The position numbers and the translations under genes are program-made. A model generated the notes under the pieces. That model was not told the DNA's origin, searched no databases, and saw nothing but the letters and a program-made list of their open reading frames with translations. DNA of 64,000 nt from Pseudidiomarina marina (lineage in GTDB: Bacteria > Pseudomonadota > Gammaproteobacteria > Enterobacterales > Alteromonadaceae): NCBI RefSeq assembly GCF_003987045.1, contig NZ_PIPZ01000001.1, forward strand, positions 1,054,001 to 1,118,000, written 5' to 3'. Positions 41,622-51,733 of this stretch are shown piece by piece; position 1 is the stretch's first letter; each line of letters begins with the position of its first letter.

Positions 41622-42821
41622 TTACTTGATCACTAACCGCACGGTGGTGGTGGCTGGGTCGATGATCAGTGGCACCGCATCCAAATCACCCTCAGCCGCA
41701 TCAATTTGTTCATCAGCTGATATACGAGCCATCACCTGCCATTGGTTCAATTGACTCAAGCGATAGTCCGGTAGCATCGCGTTAGCATCCGATAAGGTGA
41801 CGGTAACCGGGAACTCGGAAACTGGCTGACGAACAACCGCTGCTGGCATGCCTGGGCCATCAGCTGCGCGTACGTAAACAAACAATGTTGCACCTTCGGG
41901 CACGTCAGCCATTCGTTCTTCACTAATATCGACCGTAACAGTCAGTTCCAATTCCGTTGCCTCGAGGCGTTCCCGTGCATCAGCAACAGCTGTTGCAACC
42001 GGCTGATAGCGTTCATCAGACTCAGGAATTTGTTGTAATAACAACTCCCATGCTGTGATGGCTTGCTCCCAATCACCACGCTGAAAAGCCACAAAGCCCA
42101 ATAACGAAAGACCTTCTTGGTTGTTTGGCTCTTGCTCGAGTACGCGGCGTAGCATCGTCGCCGCTTCCGGCATCATCTCTTCGTCACCCGTTTGCAGTAA
42201 TAACTGTGCATAACTCAGCAGTGTCCCGATACGGTTCGGTTCCATGCTCAATGACTTCTTATAAGCTTCAATGGCTTGCTCCAATTGACCCAGAGCAGTC
42301 ATTGAGCGCGCATAAACCAACCAAGCGACAGCATCATTCGGTTCACCCGCTAAGCGCTGACGTAAACCCAGCGCAAAGGTCTCAAGTTCTTCGCGAGTCG
42401 TTTGCGCACTGTCGTTGGTGAGTACCTTTTTACCTAATTCAGGGAGCGCTTGTATGGCTTCATCGGCTTGACGTTGCAGCGTCCAGCTACCAAATAAGCT
42501 ATAAAGTACGACAGTTAACACCACCACCAATACCGCTGGTAGCCAAATATTGCGACCAACTTGCTCATCATGCAACTGCTCTAACTCAGTATTTTCAGTA
42601 ACAAAACGTTTATCTAATTCATTGTTAGCACGCTCAAATGCGTTTTGAGTGAGCAAACCGTCTTCGCGCTCTTGCACAAGTTCAAGTTTGCGTTGCTCAT
42701 ATAACTCGCGGTTGACGTCTAAGCGTGTGCGTTGCTGATCACGTTGGCGGCGTCCGGTTAGCAATAGAAATAAACCACCGGCCAATGCCACGGCTAAAAT
42801 CAACGCAATGTGTACAATCAT
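41622..42821 (-). CDS. ccmI: Cytochrome c maturation protein CcmI (TPR chaperone)
   Basis: This 399-residue protein has one N-terminal transmembrane helix, a cytoplasmic loop, a second transmembrane helix (LPAVLVVVLTVVLYSLFGS), then periplasmic TPR repeats at about 140-290 (AWLVYARSMTALGQLEQAIEAYKKSLSMEP, and EGLSLLGFVAFQRGDWEQAITAW). It brings apocytochrome c to the CcmFH lyase. The ATG overlaps the ccmH stop. It is the last gene of the operon; B1 follows its stop by 10 bp. Confidence 0.92.
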   Translation of the reverse strand: MIVHIALILAVALAGGLFLLLTGRRQRDQQRTRLDVNRELYEQRKLELVQEREDGLLTQNAFERANNELDKRFVTENTELEQLHDEQVGRNIWLPAVLVVVLTVVLYSLFGSWTLQRQADEAIQALPELGKKVLTNDSAQTTREELETFALGLRQRLAGEPNDAVAWLVYARSMTALGQLEQAIEAYKKSLSMEPNRIGTLLSYAQLLLQTGDEEMMPEAATMLRRVLEQEPNNQEGLSLLGFVAFQRGDWEQAITAWELLLQQIPESDERYQPVATAVADARERLEATELELTVTVDISEERMADVPEGATLFVYVRAADGPGMPAAVVRQPVSEFPVTVTLSDANAMLPDYRLSQLNQWQVMARISADEQIDAAEGDLDAVPLIIDPATTTVRLVIK

Positions 42822-43303
42822 GATGATTTATCCTGTTTTGAAGCACGCAGCGCGGCTAATTGCGCTTGTTCCTGCTCACTTAACTCAACTTCTGCGTTAT
42901 TGCGGGCTCGTACGCGCATCAAAATGACACCTGCGCCAACTAAAATCACAATAACTGGACCCAGCCATAACACAACGGTACTCACCTTAACCGGCGGTCG
43001 GTAGTAGGCAAAGTCGCCATAGCGCGCAACCATGTAATCAACCACTTCCTGCTTCGATGCGCCTTGCTGCACCATCATATAAGTTCGGTCACGCAAATCT
43101 TTGGCTAAGGGCGCATCAGAATCGCCTATCGTTTGATTTTGGCATTTCGGACAGCGCAGCTCATCGATAAGCTCGCGGAATAAGGCTTCTTTCTGCGGGT
43201 CATCGAATTTATAGGTTTCAAGGTTAACCGCATAAGCGACACTTAACGAACTAAGGGTCACGCTAAACGCGACTACGAGCATGGTGATTAAGTTTCTCAT
43301 CAT
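42818..43303 (-). CDS. ccmH: Cytochrome c maturation protein CcmH
   Basis: 161 residues from the ATG at 43303, which overlaps the ccmG stop (TAATG); the frame is open upstream inside ccmG. The signal-like N-terminus precedes the thiol motif ELRCPKCQNQTIGDSDAPLA (LRCxxC), which reduces apocytochrome cysteines. A C-terminal transmembrane helix follows (VVLWLGPVIVILVGAGVIL). The protein is the short CcmH type, with CcmI as a separate gene. Confidence 0.94.
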   Translation of the reverse strand: MMRNLITMLVVAFSVTLSSLSVAYAVNLETYKFDDPQKEALFRELIDELRCPKCQNQTIGDSDAPLAKDLRDRTYMMVQQGASKQEVVDYMVARYGDFAYYRPPVKVSTVVLWLGPVIVILVGAGVILMRVRARNNAEVELSEQEQAQLAALRASKQDKSS

Positions 43304-43875
43304 TACTTCGCTCCTGCGCCTTGGTAAGACTGCATTAGTTCGTCGTACTGTGGTTTTAATATCGTATTCCAAACACGGTCGTTTACATCGCCCACATGAC
43401 GATAGACAACTTCACCAGCCGAGTTAATCAAAAACGTTTCGGGTGCGCCATATACACCGAAATCAAGGGCAACCATGCCACGTTCGTCAAACAAATTGAG
43501 TTGATACGGATCACCTAAGGTGTTGAGCCAGTTGACGGCTTTCGCACGCGAGTCATCTTTGTAGTTCAAACCAACAATATAAACTCCTTCCGCTGCGAGC
43601 TTATTCAAATATTCATGCTCGGCGCGACACGTTGGGCACCAAGTTGCCCATACGTTCAATAACATCGGACGACCTTGTAGCACGGCTTCAGTATGCATCT
43701 TACTCGTATCGTAGATATCAGGCACCGTAAACTGCGGCACTGGTTTTCCAACGAGTGCCGAGCTAAGTTCGGTTGGATCAGAAAACAAGCCGCGCAACAA
43801 AAATAGGGTTAACCATATAAATGCCAACAACGGCAGGGCCAAAATTACCCAACGTAATTTACTACGCTGTGCCAT
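43303..43875 (-). CDS. ccmG: Thiol:disulfide interchange protein CcmG (DsbE)
   Basis: 190 residues from the ATG at 43875, which lies inside ccmF. An N-terminal membrane anchor precedes a thioredoxin fold with the active site WATWCPTCRAEH and the cis-Pro region VYGAPETFLIN. It keeps apocytochrome c thiols reduced in the periplasm, receiving electrons from CcdA/DsbD. The end overlaps ccmH. Confidence 0.95.
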   Translation of the reverse strand: MAQRSKLRWVILALPLLAFIWLTLFLLRGLFSDPTELSSALVGKPVPQFTVPDIYDTSKMHTEAVLQGRPMLLNVWATWCPTCRAEHEYLNKLAAEGVYIVGLNYKDDSRAKAVNWLNTLGDPYQLNLFDERGMVALDFGVYGAPETFLINSAGEVVYRHVGDVNDRVWNTILKPQYDELMQSYQGAGAK

Positions 43876-45835
43876 AGTTACCTCGCTGTTTTCGCTGTGA
43901 CCGATAACGCTTGTCACTCATCGCTAATGCACCACCTAAAGCCATGATCACGGCGCCAAGCCAAATCCAGCGCACAAATGGTTTAATGTAGATGCGTACT
44001 GCCCACGCATTCGGATTTTCGTCATCTTGTAATGGCTCGCCCAATGCGACGTACACGTCACGTAAAAAGCCAGAGTCTAAACCGACTTCGGTCATGCTCA
44101 TGCGCTGCACCGTATAGAACCGTTTTTCAGAGACTAACTCTGAAATTTTACGATCATCTTTATACACACTAAATTCAGCATGGTCTGTCGTGTAATTTGG
44201 TCCCTGCTGCTCGCTAAGTAAATCAAATTGAATACGATAATGTTCTACTTGTACCGATTCACCTGGTGCCAAGCGGACATCACGTTCAACTTCGTATTGG
44301 CTTACCGCCGCAATACCAACCAGTGTCACGGCAAAACCGAGGTGGCCAAGCACCATACCCCAGTGGCTACGCCCTAATTTAGTTAGACTAGCCAGCCCTT
44401 CACCACGTTGCTGTATACGCTGCTTCAACTCAGTAACCAGCGTCATCACAATCCACAACGCCATCACCAAACCTAACACCGTCATTGCCAGAACTTGATC
44501 GGCAAACACGTACGGCAGAGCGAAACCAAGCAATACAGCAAGAGCAAGTGCAAGGAACAAATCAGTCGCTAACGGCTTCAGCTCTTGGCGACGCCAACGC
44601 AATAGCGGCCCTAAGCCCATCAACAACACAAACGGCACAATCAGCCAAGTAAACATTTGATTAAAGAACGGCTCGCCAATCGATATTGAGCCCAGACCAA
44701 GTTCTTTGTGAACCAATGGCAACAACGTGCCAAGGAGCACAACTAAGGTTGCCGCCATTAATAAAATATTATTACCAAGCAACATCACTTCACGCGACAC
44801 CGCTTCATATTTGGTTTGGCTGTTAACGGCGCCAGCGCGCAAGGCAAACAATAATAGCGAGCCACCAATAACAACGGCTAGCAAGCCGAGAATAAATAGA
44901 CCACGAGCAGGATCTGTTGCAAACGCATGCACCGAGACAATCACACCAGAACGCACCAAGAAGGTACCAAGCAAACTCAAACTGAACGCGGAGATTGCTA
45001 AAAGCACGGTCCACGATTTAAACGCGCCCCGTTTTTCCGTAACAGCTAAGGAGTGAATCAACGCAGTACCAACCAGCCACGGCATAAAACTGGCGTTCTC
45101 AACCGGATCCCAGAACCACCATCCGCCCCAGCCTAATTCGTAGTAAGCCCACCAACTGCCCAGCGCAATACCTAAGGTTAAAAAGCACCAAGCTGCCGTC
45201 GCCCACGGCCGTGACCAACGCGCCCATGAAGCATCAAGCTTACCACTAACAAGTGCTGCAATTGCGAAAGCAAAGGCAACCGAGAAGCCGACATAACCCA
45301 TGTATAACAGTGGCGGGTGGAAGATCATGCCTGGGTCTTGTAACAGCGGGTTTAAGTCACGCCCATCCACTGGAATCAGTGGTAACGCCCTATCGAACGG
45401 ATTCGATACACTCAGCATGAACAAGTAAAAGCCGATGCTAATGAGCCCAAGCACCGCCAACACCCGCGCCATCATGGTTAATGGCATTCGCCGCGAAAAC
45501 ATAGCGACAGCTGCAATCCAGCCAGCCTGCATCAGCATCCACAACAAGAACGAGCCTTCATGTGAACCCCACACAGCAGTGATGCGATACACTAACGGCA
45601 ACGCCGTATTTGAATTGTGTGCCACATAGGAAATGCTGAAGTCGTTAACAATAAAGCCATAGGTGAGCGCAGCGTAAGCTAACGCCGTGAATAAGAACTG
45701 ACCATAGGCAAGAGGCCGAGCCAGCAACATCGCGCCGCTATGACCGCGCCAAGCGCCCCATAATGGATAAATCGCGAGTAAAACGGAGAACGCAAGCGCT
45801 AACGCCAGCGTTAATTGTCCAAATTCAGCAATCAT
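43862..45835 (-). CDS. ccmF: Haem lyase CcmF
   Basis: This 657-residue polytopic protein has the tryptophan-rich haem-handling motif [19 protein letters not shown] near residue 230, flanked by conserved histidines (SHEGSFLLW and others). About fifteen transmembrane segments are visible. It ligates haem b from CcmE to the CxxCH of apocytochromes with CcmH and CcmI. It overlaps ccmE by four bases at the start. Confidence 0.95.
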   Translation of the reverse strand: MIAEFGQLTLALALAFSVLLAIYPLWGAWRGHSGAMLLARPLAYGQFLFTALAYAALTYGFIVNDFSISYVAHNSNTALPLVYRITAVWGSHEGSFLLWMLMQAGWIAAVAMFSRRMPLTMMARVLAVLGLISIGFYLFMLSVSNPFDRALPLIPVDGRDLNPLLQDPGMIFHPPLLYMGYVGFSVAFAFAIAALVSGKLDASWARWSRPWATAAWCFLTLGIALGSWWAYYELGWGGWWFWDPVENASFMPWLVGTALIHSLAVTEKRGAFKSWTVLLAISAFSLSLLGTFLVRSGVIVSVHAFATDPARGLFILGLLAVVIGGSLLLFALRAGAVNSQTKYEAVSREVMLLGNNILLMAATLVVLLGTLLPLVHKELGLGSISIGEPFFNQMFTWLIVPFVLLMGLGPLLRWRRQELKPLATDLFLALALAVLLGFALPYVFADQVLAMTVLGLVMALWIVMTLVTELKQRIQQRGEGLASLTKLGRSHWGMVLGHLGFAVTLVGIAAVSQYEVERDVRLAPGESVQVEHYRIQFDLLSEQQGPNYTTDHAEFSVYKDDRKISELVSEKRFYTVQRMSMTEVGLDSGFLRDVYVALGEPLQDDENPNAWAVRIYIKPFVRWIWLGAVIMALGGALAMSDKRYRSQRKQRGNYGTA

Positions 45836-46356
45836 TGGTTATTTCCAGAGCTGTCTTGTTGGTCAGAATCTTCTGCTTTTGAACCGGTGTAATCCGGCTG
45901 GTTCGGATTGACGTGTTTAATGCCCTTCATGGCTTCTGCCAATTCTGGAGGCATATACTCTTCGTCGTGCTTCGCTAATACTTCGGTTGCTTTTAGCACG
46001 GTTGGTTCAATCAAAACGCCCTGCGCGACAATACCCTGCCCCTCACGGAACAAGTCCGGCAAAATACCGGTGTAGAGTACAGTCACTTCAGGGCCGGTAT
46101 CGGTTACCTGAAAACTTACTTCAAGTGTTTTCGGGTTGCGCTTCACCGAACCTTCAACAACCATGCCGCCAACTCGTATACGCTGTCCTACTTCTGGGCG
46201 AACCTTAGTAACACCCTTCCCTTCAATCATTTCTGACGGGGTATAAAACAGGTCAATGTTTTGCGTTAACGCATACAAAATCAAACTAATGGCTGCGGCT
46301 ACGCCAACCACCAAAGATAAAACCCAAGCGAGGCGTTTTTTACGACGTGGAATCAT
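45832..46356 (-). CDS. ccmE: Haem chaperone CcmE
   Basis: 174 residues, with an N-terminal transmembrane anchor and an OB-fold. The covalent haem histidine lies in [13 protein letters not shown] near residue 130, with the conserved downstream tyrosine. The C-terminus is acidic and Asn/Gln-rich. It carries haem from CcmABCD to CcmF. Its ATG overlaps ccmD by 17 bp. Confidence 0.95.
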   Translation of the reverse strand: MIPRRKKRLAWVLSLVVGVAAAISLILYALTQNIDLFYTPSEMIEGKGVTKVRPEVGQRIRVGGMVVEGSVKRNPKTLEVSFQVTDTGPEVTVLYTGILPDLFREGQGIVAQGVLIEPTVLKATEVLAKHDEEYMPPELAEAMKGIKHVNPNQPDYTGSKAEDSDQQDSSGNNQ

Positions 46357-46573
46357 TGGTCACCATACTCCTATGACGCTCTTGCTGTTTACGACGCGCG
46401 ATACGTTGCTGTTGTTGCTGTTTTTTTACAGCCATTTGCGCTAATTTTTTGCGCGTTAGCAACCCGTGCACCACTAATATTGCGATAGCTAAAATTGAAA
46501 CCCCGAAGGCGAGCCATACATAAAACCCATAGCCGCCCATCCAAATCACTTCTTGCCAACTATCAAACGCCAT
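46340..46573 (-). CDS. ccmD: Cytochrome c maturation protein CcmD
   Basis: 77 residues from the ATG at 46573. A single transmembrane helix ([21 protein letters not shown]) is preceded by [10 protein letters not shown] and followed by a basic, Gln-rich cytoplasmic tail. CcmD bridges CcmABC and CcmE and is needed for release of haem-CcmE. Its start lies inside ccmC (11-bp overlap). Confidence 0.92.
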   Translation of the reverse strand: MAFDSWQEVIWMGGYGFYVWLAFGVSILAIAILVVHGLLTRKKLAQMAVKKQQQQQRIARRKQQERHRSMVTNDSTS

Positions 46574-47315
46574 GGTTGGCCTCCACACCCAGTTTCTCCA
46601 TTGCCCACGGACGGTGCAGCTCTTGCTTTAATATCTCATTACGCAACCGTTGTGTTATCAGCGCAGCGGTTAAGAACAAAAAGCCGGCGATGCTAATCAA
46701 TAACGGGATAAGCATTTCAGGTGGCATGGACGGTTTTTCGAATTTCGTAATCGTGGCTCCCTGATGCAATGAATTCCACCAATACACCGAAAAGTGAATA
46801 ATCGGCACATTAATTACGCCAACTAAAGCCAATATTGCAGCTGCTTTAGCGCCAGTTCGTGCGTCATTGAAGGCATAGTAAAGCGCCAGCACACCGATAT
46901 ACAAAAACAATAAAATAAGTTGTGACGTTAAGCGCGCATCCCATTCCCACCAAGTACCCCACATCGGCTTACCCCACACGGCACCAGTGAATAGGGCAAC
47001 AAATGTGAGCGTCGCCCCAACTGGTGCAATGGCAGCAATCGCCCATTCAGCCGTGCGAATTTGCCACACCAGTGCAATCAACGCCGCAATCGCCATTCCG
47101 GTATAGGCCCCCATCGAGAACATGGCGCTTGGAACATGAATGAAAATGATGCGGTAGCTATCGCCTTGTTGATAATCAGGTGGTGCATAAAACAATCCCC
47201 ACACCAACCCGACGGTTACAAAAACCAAGGCTAAACCGCTTAACCACGGCTGCCATAAGCCTAATAATCGATAGGTTGCTTCGCCTTTTGCGTACGGATG
47301 TAACCATTTCCACAT
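46563..47315 (-). CDS. ccmC: Haem exporter subunit CcmC
   Basis: This 250-residue protein has six transmembrane segments and the WWD motif WGTWWEWDARLTSQLILL near residue 120, which with two histidines presents haem to CcmE. It binds CcmE and CcmD and works with the CcmAB ATPase. It begins one base after ccmB ends. Confidence 0.95.
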   Translation of the reverse strand: MWKWLHPYAKGEATYRLLGLWQPWLSGLALVFVTVGLVWGLFYAPPDYQQGDSYRIIFIHVPSAMFSMGAYTGMAIAALIALVWQIRTAEWAIAAIAPVGATLTFVALFTGAVWGKPMWGTWWEWDARLTSQLILLFLYIGVLALYYAFNDARTGAKAAAILALVGVINVPIIHFSVYWWNSLHQGATITKFEKPSMPPEMLIPLLISIAGFLFLTAALITQRLRNEILKQELHRPWAMEKLGVEANHGV

Positions 47316-47316
47316 A

Positions 47317-48000
47317 TTAATTCACGCTCACTCGAATTGCTGCTGCGACGGCCAGAGGCGCCAACATTAACGTCAATAACATCAGTCCGGCTAATAGTAA
47401 CACTTGCCCATAAGCAGATGTACCCACCAGCGTACTCTCAACTGCTGCCGCTGCAAATATCAACAAAGGGATAAACAATGGCAGCAATAACAAGCTTAAT
47501 AAGGCGCCACCGCGCCCTAAACTCACTGTCAATGCGGCACCAACGGCTGTCATCGCACTCAACATTGGGGTACCTACTAAGAGAGTGAGCATCAACGTGC
47601 CCCAAGCTTCAAACGGCAGTTTAAGTAATAACGCACAAACCGGAGCGAGGATCACCAACGGCAAGCCACTGAGCAACCAGTGCACGGCAACCTTGCCCAA
47701 CGCCAACAACGGCAGCGGCGCTGGCGATAAAACCAGTTGCTCTAAATTGCCATCCAAAAAATCATCGCGAAATAAGCGCTCAGAACCGAGTAACGATGAC
47801 AACAACGCTGCCACCCAGATCACCCCAGTAGCAATACGCCCTAAAATATCAGGACCGGGCCCTACGGCTAACGGAAACAAGGTCACTACAATCACGACAA
47901 ACAACAGCGGGTTGATAATATCGCTGCGTCGGCGCAACGCTACGGCTAAATCGCGCCGCATCACAGTTGTCATCAACTGCCAGGAGCTCGCCTTATTCAT
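47317..48000 (-). CDS. ccmB: Haem exporter permease CcmB
   Basis: 227 residues from the ATG at 48000 (MNKASSWQLMTTVMRRDL), inside the ccmA end. Six transmembrane segments are visible with the conserved FRDDFLDGNLEQLVLSPAPL near residue 75. It is the membrane subunit of the CcmAB complex, which energises haem release from CcmCDE. Confidence 0.93.
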   Translation of the reverse strand: MNKASSWQLMTTVMRRDLAVALRRRSDIINPLLFVVIVVTLFPLAVGPGPDILGRIATGVIWVAALLSSLLGSERLFRDDFLDGNLEQLVLSPAPLPLLALGKVAVHWLLSGLPLVILAPVCALLLKLPFEAWGTLMLTLLVGTPMLSAMTAVGAALTVSLGRGGALLSLLLLPLFIPLLIFAAAAVESTLVGTSAYGQVLLLAGLMLLTLMLAPLAVAAAIRVSVN

Positions 48001-48637
48001 CGGTGAGCTCCTCGTCGTTATGTTCGATTCGAATTTTCTGTAATCGTTCACCCGACCACGTCAGCGGTTGATGTGATGTTAAAATAAGCGAACCACCATT
48101 TTCGAGATGCTGTTGAAAACGCTGATGGAGTAACTCAATCCCGTACGTATCTAACGCGGTGAAAGGCTCATCAAGAATCCATAGTTTGGCTTGGCTGTAC
48201 CAAAGACGTGCCAAGGCAATGCGTCGTTGCTGGCCAGCCGAAAGTTGCTGTGCAGGAATGTCTTCTAGCCCTAATAAGCCCACTGTTTCAAGTAACTGCC
48301 ACGCATCAACATCAGTGGCGCCATCAAGTTGTGTCTGGAAATGAAGATTTTCTAAGGCGGTGAGCTCAGCTTTTACGGCCGGCTTATGCCCAATGAATAG
48401 GGTTTGACGTTGCCAGAGCTCAGGATCTCGATGTTGTGGTTCACCAAATAACCACACTTCACCTTCAAGTGGCTGTAATAATCCAGCGATGATTCGAAGT
48501 AAGGTCGACTTACCCGCACCGTTTGGCCCCTCAACATGGAGAATTTCACCGGCGCCGAGTTGCAGCGAGAGTGTGGAGAATAACGTGCGTCCCGCACGTA
48601 CCGACGTGAGTTGTTTGGCTTCGATAACAACAGACAT
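47993..48637 (-). CDS. ccmA: Haem exporter ATP-binding protein CcmA
   Basis: A 214-residue ABC ATPase. Walker A is GPNGAGKSTLLRIIAGLL, the signature LSAGQQRRIALARLW, and Walker B LWILDEPFTALD. It is the first gene of ccmABCDEFGHI. There is no clear Shine-Dalgarno before the ATG, and an 11-bp hairpin ends 15 bp upstream, so initiation may be modest or controlled. Confidence 0.94.
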   Translation of the reverse strand: MSVVIEAKQLTSVRAGRTLFSTLSLQLGAGEILHVEGPNGAGKSTLLRIIAGLLQPLEGEVWLFGEPQHRDPELWQRQTLFIGHKPAVKAELTALENLHFQTQLDGATDVDAWQLLETVGLLGLEDIPAQQLSAGQQRRIALARLWYSQAKLWILDEPFTALDTYGIELLHQRFQQHLENGGSLILTSHQPLTWSGERLQKIRIEHNDEELTDE

Positions 48638-48652
48638 TGGAGTTGAGGCAAC

Positions 48653-48681
48653 CTATCGGGTCAAAAAAAGTGACCCGATAG
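48653..48681. promoter_or_regulatory. Perfect 11-bp inverted repeat just upstream of ccmA
   Basis: CTATCGGGTCA and TGACCCGATAG flank AAAAAAG. On the ccm strand the hairpin has a T-rich loop and ends 15 bp before the ccmA start, and begins 37 bp after the pilin gene end. It could be a terminator of the pilin operon, an operator or a translational hairpin. A T-tract follows the stem in neither direction, so a terminator is not certain. Confidence 0.6.
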
Positions 48682-48717
48682 TACCACAGGTTTACAAGGC
48701 CATATAAGCCTTACCTA

Positions 48718-50646
48718 TCAATTTTCGTCCATTCGTACGTTATGAACTTCGTTCGAACTTAAGTTAATAATCGCAACTGTAGACGGCGTGAAGGTAAATC
48801 CAGATTTACTGAAGTTAATTACGGTTGAGGTACCCGCCGGTATACCATTACACGCATACGCACCAGTATCTGCATTCCCTTGTTTAGAGAAAGTACAGGT
48901 AACATCGACACCCGAGACGCTAACGTCACGATAGTGCGTGTTTTTACATGCATCGCCATTGTACTGAAGACAGTAAATTTCACCGGTAACCGAGTATAAC
49001 GGTGTTGTACCATCCGATGCGGTAACAGTGACATTGACGCTGCTGTTAAGTTCGCCATCTTCCAGCGGATGAATTGGTTTACTTCCGAGTACACTTGCGT
49101 TACCAAGTGCCGCATTCATGGTGACTGTTGCAACACCACCATCGAGCGCACTTATACGTCCGCGACTGTAGGTACCGTAATAATTTTGTTCAGGATCAAC
49201 GATCGTCTGAATAGGCTCATTCGTCACATCAGCAACCGCTGTGTTGGTGGTATCCCAGCCCCCCAACAATGTCAGGTTGACCTCATAAAATGGTACTTTA
49301 GCAATCCAGTCAGGTTCATTATTCAAAATCGATTGTCTAACTTCCTGCAAATGCGCATCAGTCATATCATCCAAATAAATACCGCGACCGATGAGCTGGT
49401 ATGAGCCCGGTGTCACAGAAATATCACGACCACTTGGAGACGCCGGAAGATCATTGCCCATCACCAGCGCTTTCACCACATCTCGAACATACTGCGTATA
49501 GGTTTGTGCGCCAGTTTCGTTAATCAAAAAACTTGCCGAAGTCGCGGTTACAGCGTGGAACTGCCAGTCAGGATACATGGCATACCAGCCGTCAATGCGA
49601 CGCATACGACATGATTCTTCGTACACGTTATTAGAGCCTTGGTTTGCTTCAACCAAGTTGCCACTGGCGTCGCGAGAAAAATGGCGATGGTTGCCGTTGG
49701 TTTTACGGTTTGTGTCATGTTTAAACACAACCTGCTCTGCAACCATGGTCGAGTTATCATGGTGGTCACGGCAACATTGCGTACATAGCTCAGGTTGGTT
49801 AGAAACAGCAGGGTTCACAACACCGGTCATTTTCTTGGTTTTTTGACCACCATTTGGATCTAAAACCAAGCGACCATCTTTCAGCATTAACCGATGCGGC
49901 GTATTCGCGTTATCTTCAAACCCAGTAAACATGCACGAACAATTAATCGTGATAAAGTCTTCAACACGCTGGGTTTGTGTGGCTTCATCATACGTTACGG
50001 TATCAAATCGCACGGTTAACTTGTCGCCGCGCTGCATCACTGTCGGTGTTGGCCGCGTGGTTTCTTTCACTTGGTACTGCGTCGCCGTCTCGTCTTCAGT
50101 CAATTTAACCGCGATTACCTCGGGTGCAGCCCCTGGGTTATAAGTGACACTCGGCTCATTACGCGGCGGTGGTGCGGTTACAGCCAGACCACCATCACGC
50201 ATCGCAATGCGGCCAACCCAGCCTTCTAAAGTTAAGAGCTGGTCTTCCCCGCCCCGCATTTGCCAGGCCACCTCAATATTCACCGACTTTGCGTCCGGCG
50301 TTGGCGGTAATGGGTTCGGCAAATCAGGATCACCTGTGGTTCGCCATAAGCCATTAAAGTATTGCGGCGCAACCGTCCAACTAACCGCATACGTCTTGTC
50401 ATCGAGAACGACACTGTCGGTGCCCGAATCAATATCCGCATAAATCTCAAAACGTAATTCTTCAAGACGCTGTTGCGCTATCTTCAAAGCAGCAGCATGT
50501 TCTGCAGCTCTTACTGAACTTTGCATGAACGTGCGTTGCAAGCTAACAAGACCCGTGACACCGATTGCAATAATTACCAGTGCAACCAGCACCTCAACAA
50601 AGGTAAATCCGCGCTTCTGCGCCGAACTCGCAAAATTAGAAATCAC
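48718..50646 (-). CDS. Very large PilV-like minor pilin with C-terminal extension
   Basis: This 642-residue protein begins with a type IV prepilin peptide: cleavage after Gly13 gives FTFVEVLVALVIIAIG with Glu at +5. About the first 150 residues look like PilV. The remainder is unusual. Cysteines at 236 and 238 and a CTQCC-R-DHH cluster at 288-296, with Cys346 further on, suggest disulfides or metal binding. The last ~100 residues form a beta-rich, Ig- or carboxypeptidase-regulatory-like domain with SGFTFTPSTV. PilV proteins are normally 150-200 residues. It is the last gene of the fimT-pilW-pilX-like operon, where PilY1 is expected and absent, so it may be a tip adhesin. Function is inferred. 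Confidence 0.7.
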   Translation of the reverse strand: MISNFASSAQKRGFTFVEVLVALVIIAIGVTGLVSLQRTFMQSSVRAAEHAAALKIAQQRLEELRFEIYADIDSGTDSVVLDDKTYAVSWTVAPQYFNGLWRTTGDPDLPNPLPPTPDAKSVNIEVAWQMRGGEDQLLTLEGWVGRIAMRDGGLAVTAPPPRNEPSVTYNPGAAPEVIAVKLTEDETATQYQVKETTRPTPTVMQRGDKLTVRFDTVTYDEATQTQRVEDFITINCSCMFTGFEDNANTPHRLMLKDGRLVLDPNGGQKTKKMTGVVNPAVSNQPELCTQCCRDHHDNSTMVAEQVVFKHDTNRKTNGNHRHFSRDASGNLVEANQGSNNVYEESCRMRRIDGWYAMYPDWQFHAVTATSASFLINETGAQTYTQYVRDVVKALVMGNDLPASPSGRDISVTPGSYQLIGRGIYLDDMTDAHLQEVRQSILNNEPDWIAKVPFYEVNLTLLGGWDTTNTAVADVTNEPIQTIVDPEQNYYGTYSRGRISALDGGVATVTMNAALGNASVLGSKPIHPLEDGELNSSVNVTVTASDGTTPLYSVTGEIYCLQYNGDACKNTHYRDVSVSGVDVTCTFSKQGNADTGAYACNGIPAGTSTVINFSKSGFTFTPSTVAIINLSSNEVHNVRMDEN

Positions 50647-51733
50647 GCCAGCTTCCTCCTACTCGCAAAACTCGTTTGAAAGCATCATTACTGACTAAAT
50701 TAGTGAGAATTTCTTCGTGGTAACGAACTAACAGTGTTCCATTTGATAAAGTTGGATCAAAGTTAGCCATAACAGCACCGTTAATGGTCGCTCCACCATT
50801 CAGTTTTAACTCATAATCAGCAAGGTTACCTGGCGTTCTAAATGCGAAAACCAAGCCATTGACTACCGTATTACCGTTAATCGACAAGTCGCCATCTTGA
50901 ATAACCAACGCTACAGGATTTTCAGGGGAACCAATATCAACCGAAGGTGAACAATTACCGATCACCCAAATTAAGCCGGTTGATGCAGGCCCAATTGAAT
51001 CACAGCCATTCACAATCTGATTGGCAGAATCACGTAATTCTTCCCATTTCGGCTCGGGCACGCCAAACAAATACTCTAAGAGGTCATCAGGGAAATTAGG
51101 GTCGTTATCTAAGATATCAACGCCGTGGTCGCCACGTTCACTGAACGGTTGCGACGAGCACATACCTTCACTATATTCCTGCTGACCACACGTGGTTCCG
51201 CTACCGTTAATATCAACGTCACCTTCAGTCCAAATCGATAACGGTACACCATCACCACCACCGTTAGGGTTAGCTACCACCTCAAAGTTACCCGAAACGT
51301 TCATACTGCCTTTAATCGCAACCGGTGTATCTGGGGCCGAGCGTATCATCGGAAGCACCGCAACTTGCTGGCGCAAGGTTCGTGTCGCACGCGCATCGGC
51401 CGATGTGGCGGTTAATACCACGTCAACAATATCCACATCGCCGCGAATAGTATCGTCAAACCGCGTACTCGAAAGCGTTGCATTGTATTGAGCACCGCCA
51501 ATAACACCGTCAATGGTGCGGTTAAGGTTTGATTTCTCCGCGTTCACCTCCATCACAATTTGCTCAATCGCCGCATCGGCCACCAAGGTCGCTTCTTGCA
51601 TGCTGGCGTGATTGCGCGTAATACGCTGCTCTTGAACTTTAAAGCGCGCGGTATAAAGCGTCACCAAAATAATAATGGAGAGTAATAAAACCGTAATTGT
51701 GATTGTGGCAAAGCCCGATTGTTTAAAACGCAT
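50636..51733 (-). CDS. PilX-like minor pilin
   Basis: 365 residues. The N-terminus MRFKQSGFATITITVLLLSIIILV is a prepilin-like helix without the usual Glu5, as in PilX proteins. The middle and C-terminus hold Asn/Gly-rich repeats (NVSGNFEVVANPNGGG, DINGSG, SINGNTVVNGLVF, LNGGATINGAVM), like beta-solenoid or polymer-forming domains. PilX initiates pilus assembly with PilV, PilW and FimU. The start overlaps pilW by 11 bp. Longer than P. aeruginosa PilX (about 195). Confidence 0.75.
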   Translation of the reverse strand: MRFKQSGFATITITVLLLSIIILVTLYTARFKVQEQRITRNHASMQEATLVADAAIEQIVMEVNAEKSNLNRTIDGVIGGAQYNATLSSTRFDDTIRGDVDIVDVVLTATSADARATRTLRQQVAVLPMIRSAPDTPVAIKGSMNVSGNFEVVANPNGGGDGVPLSIWTEGDVDINGSGTTCGQQEYSEGMCSSQPFSERGDHGVDILDNDPNFPDDLLEYLFGVPEPKWEELRDSANQIVNGCDSIGPASTGLIWVIGNCSPSVDIGSPENPVALVIQDGDLSINGNTVVNGLVFAFRTPGNLADYELKLNGGATINGAVMANFDPTLSNGTLLVRYHEEILTNLVSNDAFKRVLRVGGSWRDF

